Made by a program: the position numbers and the translations under genes | NCBI GenBank assembly: GCA_015680685.1 | Contig: MNCI01005370.1 | Span: 427,991 to 479,734 of the forward strand | Reading direction: 5' to 3' | From: Gnetum montanum | Taxonomy: Eukaryota > Streptophyta > Gnetopsida > Gnetales > Gnetaceae | DNA length: 51,744 bases | Part shown: positions 1 to 11,447 of the stretch, piece after piece | Position numbering within the stretch: position 1 is the stretch's first letter | Layout of the letters: each line of letters begins with the position of its first letter | Notes under the pieces: generated by a model | Seen by the model: only the letters and a program-made list of their open reading frames with translations | Databases searched by the model: none | What the model was told of the DNA's origin: nothing

Positions 1-1504
1 TCTAGCAATTTACAACTAATTTTCACAAGATTTTCCTTATTTTGACTATGCTTCCAAGATTCTTTTTCTTATTTTAACTATTTTTACTAGATTTTTACTT
101 ATTTTGATAGTATACACCCTATTTTCCATAGGTTTTTATTTATTTTAATAATTTATAAGTTTTTTCATTAGGATTTTGTTTATTTTAATCATAACATAAC
201 TTGAAAAATATTATTATTATTGACCTTTTTAAAACTTATTTGATCTCATTATGGGAATTGTAGAACTTAGAAGGGGGGGATGGATAAGTTTTTCAAATGA
301 AAATTAATCACCACAAAAACCACATCCAAAATTATGTGGTTCCCCTACTTGGGTACTCCACACTTAGACGCTAGATTGTTTGTACACCTCTAGACTTTAT
401 TTCTCTTAAAATGTGGTTTGAAGGGTACCACATGTTGTACAAGCTTTAAGCTTCATTTTAGAGTGATTTTTTGCTATGAGTACACTCAATCCTACAAGGT
501 TCCAACAAGCCTAGAATGTGGTTTTTAGGATTCCACAACCTTTACAACTTGAGCTCTGCTTCAGAGTATTGTGACATTACACCAACACTCAATCCTAGTA
601 GGATCTTGACAAGCTTAAGGACAATGCTTTCGCAAAAGAAGGACATCAACTCTAGTGTGAAAACTAGAAATATAAACAAAATTTACAAGGAAAGGATGTA
701 ACTAATTTGTTGGTCCTTGTACTTTGATGTACAACATAACTGATCACAATAGTATAGATGATATGAAAATGAAGTAGAATACACAAGAAAATGATAGGAA
801 AAATTAGGTACACAAGTATAGTATACAATGATTGCTTTGATAGTGATAATTCATGCACAACATATTTCACAAAACCCAAGAAAATGAAGTATTCTTATAG
901 CCTTTAAGTTTTCAAAATCACCTTAGAATTCATGAAATTGCTATCTAATAGCTTGTAAATATGTCTTCTTCATGATGGAAATGTCTCTTTGCCATCAACT
1001 TCACTTTAGGGGAGATGTCTCTTCTTCAAATGAGATGTCTTTGAGGGGACGTCTTATCTAGATAAGAGACATCTATTGTTTTTCAAAGATGTTTCTATGG
1101 ATCTTCTTCACTTTGGCCAAGATGTCTTCTACTTCTAGGAGATGCCTACTTAGGTTTTGGACTTTGGTTCCTGAGGCTTCCTTATGTTGATTTGGCTCAT
1201 CCCCAATCTTAGGAACTTCTTCATTTTTTTGTAGTCTTTATCTTCATGTTGTTCTCCTTGAGTACTTGTTATCCATGATGTCCATGCTCTCTTGAGTCCA
1301 TGTAGTCCTTACTTTGACATCTCATTGTAGCTTTCATTCCTTGAGTCTTCATTCATGTTCGGAAAATCCTTGTTATCTCCACTTTGACATCTCATTGTAG
1401 ATGTCATCTCTTGAGCTTTCCTACATCCCTCCCAAAAGCATCACACTCCACAACATTTTATATTTTCCATTTTTCTTAAGGTTTTGACATACCAAAAGGG
1501 CACA
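1..1504 (-). repeat. LTR-like sequence of a Ty1/copia remnant
   Basis: This AT-rich stretch lies directly downstream, on the minus strand, of a purine-rich tract of the kind that precedes the 3' LTR in copia elements. Its minus-strand start reads TGTGCCC, a plausible TG terminus at about 1504. It contains many copies of the word AGATGTC and its complement GACATCT between about 960 and 1420, including the 14-bp perfect palindrome CTTATCTAGATAAG near 1053. The other LTR end is not visible and may lie outside the window. No coding region is supported here. Confidence 0.45.
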
Positions 1505-1522
1505 ATCTCCCCCTTTTTGGTG
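1505..1522 (-). promoter_or_regulatory. Polypurine tract of the copia remnant
   Basis: On the minus strand this reads CCAAAAAGGGGGAGATTG, a purine run typical of the plus-strand primer site just before the 3' LTR in plant copia elements. It fixes the orientation of the remnant as minus and agrees with the gag fragment at 2.1-3.8 kb. Confidence 0.6.
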
Positions 1523-2099
1523 ATGTTCAAAACTTAAAAAAATGGGATAGTTATCTCCAGAAGGAACCAAGACATATATTTTCAATTATTCTTATAAAAC
1601 TATTCATGTCACACCATAATACAATATCAACCATATCAAAATAACCTATCTTTTTCCATTTTTGGAGATCATCAAAAAGGAGTGAAGATAGAGATGCAAA
1701 AAATTCACAAGAAATACATATGGACTTGAGTATGCTATAAATATAAACATGATGTCCAAGGAATAACGACCAATTAAAAAGTACATATTACTTAGCATTA
1801 ATAGTATATGACTGATGATGTCAAACTAAATATGTTCTATCCCTTATTTGTCTCCGAGTTAATAAGTGATTAGTAATACAACAAGCCATTAGTAAAATCA
1901 ATTACATCATGCTCATATGTACATAAAGGTTACCATAATCAATTATTCTAATAGTAATAAAATATCTTCTCTTATAAGTGTTGATCTAGAGTTAACATCA
2001 CCTAAATAAAGTAAGCACATATCAAAAATAGTTTAGACTTTCCAAATTAAATACTGATACAAAATTTAGCAAGTGAGGAGATGGAAACTTACCTTGACT

Positions 2100-3810
2100 T
2101 AACTTGCTTGAGAGGAAGAAGACTAATGAAGTTTGAGATAAGGTCCTCTATCATGAAGAAACTCCTTACCTTTTGGTTCCTTTTCATTAGATCATTTGTA
2201 TGATGAATCTATTTGTTCATGTTCTTTATGAATGAATGCTTGATCACTTATTGTATCATCTATTTCTTTGAGGAAATTTTCAATTCTCCACTTATTTTTA
2301 GCTAATTCTATTTGCAAAATATCTTTACTAGGACCTTTTTGACAAGACCAAGCATTAATCTTATTTTGATCAACATGAGAATAATTAAAGTTTTGTTTAT
2401 TGCCATAATTTTTACAAATAAATAAATTATTCACCTCATGAATGATGTTATTAAACATGACTATGCTTGAGCTTGAGCTTGTATCCTCTTGTGAGACATT
2501 TTCTAAATCTTCATTTCTAGACTATTTTTTGTGAGTCTCTTCTTGAAAATCTATGAAATTCTTATTTAATGGGGTTAGTTATTGAATCTTAGCCTTCATG
2601 TATGAGATTTATCCTTTTACTTTGTTATGAATTACATCAGGCTTTGTATTCAAAAATTTCTTTACCTTCTTAAGTAAATAATGTTAAATAAGAATTTCTT
2701 CACATAATTCACAATACCTTTCATCATAGTTACCTCTTAATTCATCAACATGTAGTAAATTTTCATCTATAAGAGCCATGCATATAAGCTAAGAATCTTT
2801 GGTAGAGTCATCTACTTCTTCATCACTTTGCTCACCATCATCCCAACTTATATAGAAGTTGCTATTTTTTAACTTCTCATCATCTCTATCCTTGCATTAC
2901 CACCTACTATTACTAGGACATTCAGAGGCTACATGGCTTCTTCCACCACATATCCAACATTCTATAGGGAAAAAATAAAAATTAGAATTAGAAAATTTTT
3001 TACTTATTTCCTTACCTATTTCCCTACATCTTTGCTTATTGAAGTGCTTGCTCCTTTTTGCCATGAGTCTTTGTAGCCCTCTAGAAAGAAGAGCTATCTC
3101 CTCTTCTCTATTCACATCTTGCTCTATAGGTTTCTTTTCCTTGGTAGTTGATTTTATAGTAATGGGCTTTTCTTGTATTTCCCATTCACATATGAGATTC
3201 ATTTCATAAGCAATGAGAAGACTTTGAAGCTCTTCAAATTTAAGTTTTGAAAAATCCCTAATTTCTTCCATTACAATCATCTTTGATTTAAATTTTGGTT
3301 GTAAAGTCCTAATCATTTTTATAATAACATTTCTTTTAGACAAATCTTTACCAGTACCTCTAATGGCCACAAAAAGTTCATTTACTCTAGAAAAGTAATC
3401 TTTTATTTTTTTCTCCTTATCTTATTTTGAGCTTATCATACCCACTTTGTAAAACTAATAATTCATATTGTTTAACTATTGAGGTTCCTTCATATGTAGC
3501 CCCTAAAGTTTTCCAAATTTATTTGGCCATTTTACATCCAGCTACTCTATTAAATTTAGATTTATTCAAAGCATAATATAAACAATTTTTTTCTTTTGAA
3601 TCAAACATAAACTTATCTCTTTCTTCGTAAGTCCATTTATTCTAGTGCTTGATGGCTCCTGTTGTGCCGTCGATGGACCATGTGTAGCCTTCGAAGATGG
3701 ATTCCCAAACTTTGAACTCCATTGATTCAAAGAAGCCCTGTACCCTCACTTTCCAATAGGCTAAGTTGAAATTATTAAACATTGGTGGCTTTGTGTATGA
3801 AGTTCCCTAT
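2100..3810 (-). pseudogene. gag: Ty1/copia gag fragment with CCHC zinc knuckle
   Basis: Gag forms the particle that packages element RNA. The minus-strand translation, spread over shifted frames, gives a copia Gag of the UBN2/DUF4219 type. It starts with a YWKVRVQGFFES-like segment near 3,760, continues through a helical region with NKSKFNRVAGCKMAK near 3,540, and reaches a zinc knuckle CWICGGRSHVASEC (CX2CX4HX4C) at about 2,920-2,960. Downstream, 2,190-2,890, is a charged spacer ending in a lysine- and glutamate-rich stretch. The longest open piece is 2,897-3,370. Stops occur at glutamine-like positions, for example in the NKW and KIWKTL segments. No protease, integrase or reverse transcriptase follows before the polypurine tract at 1.5 kb, so the pol region has been deleted or was never present. 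Not functional. Confidence 0.75.
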
Positions 3811-4900
3811 ATTGCAACTAGAAAATTCAATTGCTAGAAAATAAAAAGTTGTAGTGTAGTAGTCGTAACCATGAATCCCCAAGGCCTCTAAAAACTAGAA
3901 TTTAGGGTGCCCTAAATGGTCCAATAGATTACCTAGGGAATTACAAAATGCAAAACGAATATTGCAAGAAGGAAAAATATAGATATGAAAACTAAAAACA
4001 ACTTTGAATTGCACACAAAACTTGATGAGTCACATTCTCTTGGGTCCCATCAACGAGGCCCCATTGATGTGGTCCTATCAATGCAACCCTGTTGATGTGG
4101 CCCCATTGACATGCGATTTGATGTAGTGATGTGGCCTCATCAATGTAATGTGTATTTTTGCCTATAGATACACGTCCACCTATCATGTTTATGGCATCTT
4201 TTAACATAATTGTAGCAGAGCTCTTGTAGTTTTGTCATTTAAAGTTAAAATATTTTCTAAGTGCCTATAGTAGGAGTCAAAGTGTGTATGGATCTTTATT
4301 TGAGCACTATTATACCTGAGCATGATAGTATGTGCGGCAATAAAAATGAGCTTTTTGATAAACCTTGTAGAACTTTGATATATATTAATTGTTTGTTTAT
4401 GCATTTAATGTTTTACACAATTTCCTTTAATGCTTTAAGTAATTAAGCTAAATTAATCTAGATTAAATTAGTGACTAATTAAGCACATAAGTACGATCAC
4501 TTCAAGAATATGCTTGGTGCTTGGCGATCCTAGTAACACTTAATGTTCAGTAACCCAGTAGCATTAAACATGTTCAAGATGGGTACGACAAGTGCAAATG
4601 GATGCTCATGTTAGGATTAGTTAGGTATAACTAGTTAGAATAGATTAGAAATTTAATTATTTTATTTTATTCATAATTCTTTATCCTTAGGTGACTTAAA
4701 ATACAAAACATAAAAATGATAAAAATCATATGCCTCAGTTGCACTTAACCATACCTTTGCATTTCACAAGTGTAATCAGGAAGACAATGATTGCAATGGT
4801 TAGTTTCACTTCCTAAAGACCAATGTACTTAGAAGGCTTAGTGAATGGAAGTTGATCAAATCATGTATGAACGCGTAGTGATTCATATGATTAGGCAAAG
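3811..4900. other. No recognisable gene; border between copia remnant and element E
   Basis: I see no credible reading frame. A short array around 4,030-4,150 repeats CCATTGATGTGG-like words. The end of the copia remnant and the outer end of E's 3' LTR must lie somewhere in this interval, but I could not place either. Confidence 0.4.
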
Positions 4901-6096
4901 GGTCTACTCATCACTCATCAAAACTAAAATCTTAAAACTTTATTAAAAGAAAAATAAAGAATGAGTTCAGTAGATGCATATAAGAAGTGCCCATGGGAGA
5001 GAGCAAAGGGGGATTCACTTGGAAGGGGTTCAAAGTTTGTTAAAGCTGATGTAATCCACTCCATGATCTAAATGCTCCACCATTCCTAATGTTATTAAAC
5101 CTCCTCTGCTGCTACTCCAAATCTACAATGTTAGCTACTACTAAGGGTGAAAAGTATGAAGGATGTGGACTGCTAAAATGCTCCACATTGGGAGTTGAGG
5201 ATCCCAAGGATGTAGGATGGATGCCACAAACTTATAAATTCCAAGGGGATAAAGAGGGTCACAAGGCCATAGGGGTTCTATGCTAAGTATGCAAGAGCTC
5301 TTAGATGCTACAAATGCCAAAGTGTATGAATGCCAAAGGTGTGGAACCTAAAAATGGTGTTGGGATTTAGGTTTTATAAGTTTTGGATCATGAATGGGGT
5401 TGCAAACTGGTTGATAGATTTCTACAAATTTCTATCATGTATAGGTGAGATGGATGTCCAAATTAGAAATTTTATTATGTATGGAAAGTGCCATAGCCTC
5501 ATGGCCATTCTATTTACTATAAATAGTAACGAGGGCACATCATCCACGCTAGGCCGTCAACCTTCTATGCTAGTGTGTAAGGTCCTAGTTGAAGTTGATG
5601 CAATGTTGAAATTTAGGTTATGTTAGTTCTACACTAGGGGGATGGTGCATCAATGCTAGGAGGATGGAACTCAATGCTGGGGAAGAAGGTTAAACTACCC
5701 TCCACACTGAATATTGATGGTTCCACACTCCACACTAGTCGTAGGTGAGATCTACCCCTCCACACTTAGAGTAGGTGAGATATACCTCTTATGCATGCAT
5801 TTCTAACATAGAAAGTGCTATACCCCTCATAAAACTCATCAAATTACCATTTTTGGCATTCCAAAAGGCATTTTTGACCTCCAATGCCCAAATATAGATA
5901 GTACATGACATTTTCCACTTGGGGGATGAGGCTTTGACCACTTTTGAGGCATTTTTAGCCCCAAAAGTATGAGATACATGAGATTACCCCTCATGGATTA
6001 CAATCTTCACATTTACAATGAGGTTTTACCTCAAGTTTCACAAGGTGGAGGCTACATGAAATATGGTTATAACATGCAAATTTTGATGGTGTTTCA
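4900..6096 (-). repeat. 3' LTR of Tat-like element E (outer end not placed)
   Basis: The inner border is firm. On the minus strand the sequence reads polypurine tract then TGAAACACC at 6096, matching the start of D's 3' LTR (CGAAACACC at 32,149) and F's (TGAAACACC at 43,706). The body holds repeated CCACACTAG and ATGCTAGG words at about 5,550-5,780. A TATA-like CTATAAATAG lies at about 5,511. The left coordinate is only an estimate from D's geometry (TATA to LTR end about 650 bp). Confidence 0.55.
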
Positions 6097-6114
6097 ATGG
6101 CCCCTCTTTGTTGG
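6097..6114 (-). promoter_or_regulatory. Polypurine tract of element E
   Basis: Minus strand: CCAACAAAGAGGGGCCAT, directly followed by the LTR start TGAAACACC. Element D has ACAAAGAGGGGCCAG in the same place, so E and D belong to one family. Confidence 0.8.
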
Positions 6115-7230
6115 TATCTAGAGGATTAGCTTAAGAGGCATCAATAAAGAATACAAAATACGAATGTAGGTCCAACATTGACATTCCCTCTCCATGGTTG
6201 ATCTAGTTGTATCAAACCATAAAGAAGAGTGCTCATGATGATGGAGTAAGGTTATGATGAAGAAATTGTAATGAGATCATAGGAAAATTGTCCTGAGGGC
6301 TAACAATGCATTCCAAGTGTTGAGACCATTGGTATAGCATTGCACTGATGTGTAAATTAAGGTTATGCACTTCATGTTTGGAAGTGAGGTTTATTCAACC
6401 ACTAGGCTCCTCCCTTATGTTCAAAGCCATTAGTTGTTACTGGCCATCAGACTTGACAATTTGTGTTCCCATTTCTCTTTCTTTTTGTTGGGGTAAAAAC
6501 TTCATTCGGTTTCTTTGCCAAGGCTAATTTGGTTTGGTTTTTTCATTGAGTGAGTTGTGTTACACTCAATGGACTTAGGGTTTTCCCATTGAATGAGATG
6601 TGTTACATTTGATGGGCATAGTGATTTTTCATTAAATGAGATATGTTACATTCAAGTGGATTTGGAGTTGAAGCATGCCAAAAGGATGTCATCTCATCAT
6701 GAATGCATGGATGTTAGACATTGGTCATCATTATTGCTCAAGGTATGAAAGGTCATAATCAGACTACATGATTGGACTCAAGGAGTGGTGTTAGAAGGAG
6801 AGAGGGGAGGGGGGGGGGGGGGGGGGGGGGATGGTATAAGAACTCTTGACATGGAAAGAGGAACTCACTAAATTATGCACATTAAGGTTTCATGGTGACT
6901 TGCTACTGTAATGAATTACATCCTTACAATGACTCTAGGCTTCATCCTACAAACCAAACTCTAAGAGGACAAAAAACCCAAGTAAATAGAGCATGTTATA
7001 ACATTATAATTCCTATAGGTCACATAGTATGATGAGATGAAGAACAAATCTAGAGCTACCCAACACACTAAAGTTGCTAGTTTAAAGAAGTGGTGCATCA
7101 TGGTACCAGTTTAAGGCCTTGGTAGATCATGGTGCTAGTTTAAGATTGTAGCAAATTGTATTACTGGTTTAAGGCCTTTGCATGCCATATTGAAGCAAGC
7201 TTGTTTGTTGATGGCCATTAACTACATGTA
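6115..7230 (-). other. 3' noncoding region of element E
   Basis: This lies between integrase and the polypurine tract on the minus strand. No gene is supported. It contains a run of 22 G at 6809-6830. Around 7,075-7,185 there are three degenerate copies of the family tandem-repeat motif GTTTAAGGCCTTGG. Tandem repeats in the 3' untranslated region are a known habit of Tat/Ogre elements. Confidence 0.55.
6809..6830 (+). repeat. G homopolymer, 22 nt
   Basis: Uninterrupted run of 22 G inside E's 3' noncoding region. A second run of 23 G occurs at 15820-15842 in the same element. Runs this long are often length-unstable or assembly-sensitive. Confidence 0.9.
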
Positions 7231-8330
7231 ATATTGATTAATATAAGAATGATTGACTAGATTAGCCAACTCATTTCCATCCATGCTTGCAATCCTAACT
7301 GCTTTGTTGCCATAGGCCCTAATCACTAAGAAGGGTCATTTCTAATTAGTTGAGAATTTATCTACATGCTCATGGATAGCTTTGAGGACTAGGTCATCTT
7401 CCTTGATCTTACACTTGGTCAAGTTATGGTGGTGCTACCATTTCTACCTCTCTTGATAACACTCGATGTGAGTGAATGTTCATACTTGTTGCTCCTCTAT
7501 TGAGTCTAGGTTTGCGGTCTACAACTCCTTACATTGTGCTTCATTGATGAAGTTGGTTAAGGCTACTTGAAGCGATGACACCTATAATTCAAGAGGTAAA
7601 ATGGCTTTAGAATAATAAACCAAGCTCTAAAATGTTATACCAGCTTTCATATAGTAGGTTGTTTGATACTCCTAAATTGCATGGACAAGCTACTCATGCC
7701 ATTTGTGCTTGTTTTTGTTGAGCATTTTCTTGAACAAGTTAATGATGGCCTTGTTGCTTGCTTCTACTTGTTCATTGGCTTGAGGATAATAAGGTGATGA
7801 GAAAGAGTGCTTAATGCCTAGGTCATGATAGAAATTCTTTATTTCTTGGCTACTAAATTATGGTCCATTATTTGTTACTATGGTCATAGATATGCCAAAT
7901 CAAGCTACCATGTTATCTAGGAAGAATTTATAGAATTTCTCAGATGTAGTCTTCCTTAGGGGAATAGCCTCAACCCACTTCATAAAGTATTTGGTTGTGG
8001 TGATGGTGAAGTTATGACCTATGAAAGACCTAGGAATTATAGGTCCAATGATATTAAACCACCATTATTGAAATGGCCAAGTGATCTAAGTAGTATGTAG
8101 CTTAGTTGGTGGTACATGAACGATATTGCTATGTCACTAGCATGTGTCACAAGTCTTAACCTTCTACAGGTAGACACTTTCCATATGGAACCAAAGGTAA
8201 CCTAACCATCTAATTTTAGTTGCCATTTCTCTAGGTCCTATATGTCCTCCACAAATAGCCTCATGAACATACTCTAGGACTATTTTGGCCTTAGTTTTAC
8301 CTAAGCACACTAATAATACATCATCATAGG
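7230..8330 (-). pseudogene. Ty3/gypsy integrase remnant of element E
   Basis: Integrase inserts element DNA into the host chromosome. The minus-strand translation, broken by many stops and frameshifts, follows D's integrase in order. It starts with an HHCC-type region (GGHIGPREMATKIRWLGYLW near 8,200, then KTCDTC), goes through a degraded DDE core at about 8,090-7,800, and ends with a C-terminal portion near 7,650-7,400 that still shows weak similarity. No open frame of useful length remains. Assignment rests on order within pol, on the adjacent recognisable RNase H domains and on parallels with 30.6-31.7 kb. Confidence 0.6.
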
Positions 8331-8880
8331 ACCATCAACATAGTGTGTTATTACCTACTATGGTACACTATTTGGATAGTTTACATATAGCATCTTTCTA
8401 AGTAATAGTTAGGCCTTGTGAAGGTTCACCATGCATAATGTAAAATTTGATATCATCATACCACTCCCTGGTAGGAGCAATATGAACCATGACCATAAAG
8501 GTATCCTTAGCACTCTGCGTGATGGGAATAACATAGTCCACTATTAAGGTGGACAACTTACTAAATAAAACTATTGTCATAATAAGGGCTAGTGTTGCAA
8601 TGGCATTGGTTATGACATTCTTGTTTTGGGGTATGTGTTGGATATCAATAACAGTAAGGTTTTGTAATAATTACTTTTCTAAGTCACAGTAAGGCTCCAA
8701 ATGTTTGGATTTGCATGCATAAACCTTGGTTACTTTGTTAACCATAAATTTTGAGTTTCCTATGATCATTAATTGCTTGATTCCTAGTTCATGAGCTACC
8801 ATCATTCCCTAATCAAATCCTCATACTCTACTATGTTGTTGGTACATGGAAACTCAAAATGATATGTGAAGGATTAGATT
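8330..8880 (-). pseudogene. Second RNase H (aRH-like) of element E
   Basis: Tat-lineage elements carry a second RNase H of archaeal type after the normal one. Here the minus strand gives PCTNNIVEYEDLIREW near 8,840-8,790, then SNKFMVNKVTKVYACKSKHL near 8,740, then NVITNAIATLALIMTIVLF around 8,600-8,560. This parallels CTNNVAK...SQLVVNKIIEVY at 30.05-30.2 kb in element D. The expected acidic residues are partly changed and stops interrupt the frame. One open piece (8,398-8,580) covers the end of the domain. Two RNase H domains in tandem are the main reason for calling E, D and F Tat-like. Confidence 0.6.
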
Positions 8881-9395
8881 TCACTAGATGGGAATGTTAT
8901 GATGGCAACGACATTGGCCTCATGGGAAGTTGTAGCTTCATCAAAGTGCATGACTTCCTCATAACCCTTAAGTAATTGGCTAATAGTATTGATGTATTCA
9001 TCTAGAAACTCAAGGTCTATGGTTGCTTGGTCATCAACAGGTGAAATTGTAAGTTGTAGGACTATAGCTTGACGTTTCATTGAGGATTTTGGGACATAAT
9101 GAAGGTCAAACTCCTTAGTTATGGATTTCCATTAGGCTACATAGCTACTCTTGTAAATGTTGGTCATTAAGGCTATGAGTGCATTGTCTTTGCAAATGAT
9201 GTTGACTTGGCTTTTGAAGAGGTAGTGTCTCCACTTCTTTAACGAAAAAACTAGTGCTAGGAAATACATCTCCACTTTTGTGTAATATGTCTCATGAGAA
9301 ACTAATGTATGGCTAAGAGAGTATACTGACATCCTTGCTCCATCATCATGTTTCTAACAGAGTAGAGAGGCAATGGATGTGTTGGAGATAGTAAG
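8880..9395 (-). pseudogene. RNase H, C-terminal part, of element E
   Basis: RNase H removes the RNA strand during reverse transcription. The minus-strand pieces 9,132-9,332 and 8,874-9,080 give SLSHTLVSHETYYTKVE, LVFSLKKWRHYLFKSQVN and ISPVDDQATIDLEF, the usual order at the end of a gypsy RNase H. From 9,395 to about 9,335 the frame reads SNTSIASLLC, stop, KHDDGARM; the stop is TAG where glutamine is expected. The N-terminal half lies 3.2 kb away, at and above 12,632, because an LTR of family X sits between. About 10 bp of expected RNase H coding sequence is missing at the junction. Confidence 0.8.
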
Positions 9396-9739
9396 TGTTG
9401 GCACATTTTGGCCATTTCATGAAACAGGTTGGCATGATAGAATTGATTAAAGGTTTTTGCAGTATAAGAATTGAGAATTGGATGTCAAAGTAATGTTTAT
9501 TGACAACAAAAGTAGAGACATTGGTAAAAGGAAATTTGTCAAACACTTTGTATATACTCTGCATTAGAATCAGCAATGAAAACCGCAAAAATAAGAACAG
9601 GTTATGAATAAAAATGATTTTAGAAGAGAAACAGATCAGAAAATGCCGATGCTAAGTGCTGTCTATGTTTTGGATGTTGAGAGCGGAGGAAGAAGATCAG
9701 GATCCATGGTAGAGGAAAACATCATGTTAGAGGAAGAAG

Positions 9740-10435
9740 AAGAGAAGCAGCATACTGGACAGCCTGGGAGAAGAAATAATCAAAATCATGAGCTCAGTTT
9801 CATTGTGCACGCTAATGGTGGTCATCCTGGTGAGCCTACTGAATGGCTCCTCCTCGTTCTCTTCTTCTTCTTCATCAGTAATGATGCTTGCAACACTCAT
9901 ATATGATGAGTAGTCGTTGGATTTTTCCTGGCAGAAATTTGGGGGTGCACTTCTAAATGCCCTAGTTTTCGTAGCAGTGGTCACAGTGGTAACATACGTG
10001 CTGGTATGTCTCTTCTATTTCTGTGGCACAAGGTTCCTACGCTGGTACATGAACTTGGCAGACTTCGTGGTTTTGGCATACATGGGTGGGGCTATGGTGG
10101 TGTTACTGATGTAGGCCTTATTCATTTCCATGGATTGTATTACTCTGGCTATGGTGCTCTTCAATTTCACGATGGCAGGTGTGATTTCTATGTTGGGAAA
10201 AAAAATGCTCATCGTGTTAACATAGGGCTACCTGGTGGCAATAGGCATGTTGGTGGCCTACTGGTTCACCATGCTGCCGCAGTGGACCACATGGGTTCTG
10301 CTTGTGGCCATGGCCCTCTACAATGTTGCCATCGTTCTGTTTCCCGGTGGTCCTCATGCTCGTCGAGCTCACAATCTCCCGCAATGAGGAAATCCCTGCC
10401 CTCATCTACGAAGCTCACCCAGTGCTTCCACGTGG
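9740..10435 (+). pseudogene. Presenilin N-terminal fragment inside an LTR
   Basis: Presenilin is the aspartyl protease subunit of gamma-secretase, a multipass membrane protein. One frame runs from about 9,740 to 10,355. It shows SSILDSLGEEIIKIM and a first hydrophobic segment, then NALVFVAVVTVVTYVLV (TM2), FVVLAYMGGAMVVLLM (TM3), a TM4 segment with LFNFTMAGVISM, the TM5 segment, and the TM6 region WTTWVLLVAMALYNV. After a 1-base shift near 10,351 the next frame gives LMLVELTISRNEEIPALIYE. Three TAG stops lie at 9911, 10112 and 10223; the latter two sit where known presenilins have glutamine. The catalytic YD of TM6 is YN here (AAT at 10322-10324). The C-terminal half with the second aspartate and PAL motif is absent. 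No intron is visible, so the copy is a continuous fragment. Dead as a protease. Confidence 0.88.
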
Positions 10436-11439
10436 TCATCCTCATCATCGTTGTCATCATTCTTCTCCTTGACCTCCATCTATAGTAGCAGATTCATCAT
10501 CATCATCATAACGTTGTCATCGTAGCTGTTGCTCTACACCGCCACCATTGACGTTGCTCGAAACACTGATCCAAAAGAAGCACGAAAAGTTGATGGCAAT
10601 CCCAAGGTGCACTGAAACCCTATGCACAACCATTTCCAAAAGAAACATAGGGACAGATCAATAGATCGATCCGAGTTGAAGAAGCTAAGCCCTAAGAGGA
10701 ACAATGTTCAGAGTATCGAATGGCATCGTGGTCTCATAAACTTCATCACATTTCTGCTGTCGATCCCCATTTTGGACGAGGGAATACTACATCAGATGAT
10801 TTATAGAAATTGCTTAACATCTGAATAAAAATCAAAATCTCCTCTATTGTTTCCCTTAATCGAGATTTCGATCAACTCGTTGGTGACGACACACCAGCCA
10901 AGAATGACGCAGTAGTCAGAATTTGTAGTGAGAAACTATTCCAAGTTATGTGCAACAGTTGGAGGAGTTAGCGCTGGGAGTGGAGTAGATGTTAATTTCT
11001 ATAAGGCTACATCAATAATGATAAATATTGACTGGATGGCCTAGAACTTGGATATGTCACTTGGTTTTGCATCCTTGTCTCTTAACTAGATTTTGTATGT
11101 GGCAAGGTTTCTGACGGATGGTTTTTCATAGTTAAAAAAAATATTTTGATTTAAGAAAAAAGGGGACATTTGGCTATTATCCCTTTTATTCCTATGGAAG
11201 TTGTAACTTCCTATGATATTTACAACTGTGATATTTGTAACTAATTTTAATTTTGATTACCATGAAGACACTTGGCAATTAAAAAGGTCACTTGTCAACT
11301 ACAACTTTTTTGTCTCCATGGTGGTTACAACCACCCAAAATTTTTGTAGCTTACCTAACTTATTGGGCAAGTAAGTAACTTCCTTACTTGGGAGAGAAGT
11401 TAGCCAAGATATTTTAGAATCTAACTACCTTTTGAAACC

Positions 11440-11447
11440 TATAAAAA
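11440..11447 (+). promoter_or_regulatory. TATA box of LTR X-A
   Basis: TATAAAAA at this site matches TATA boxes at the same relative place in X-C (18285-18292, minus) and X-B (47496-47503, minus). It marks the U3/R part of the LTR. The three promoters are conserved although the cargo upstream differs. Confidence 0.65.

Noticed and set aside
10006-10485. 159-codon ORF overlapping the presenilin fragment
   Set aside because: The presenilin similarity is in another frame from 9,740 to 10,355; this ORF is a shadow with histidine- and serine-rich, non-homologous sequence, although its frame does not explain the transmembrane pattern.
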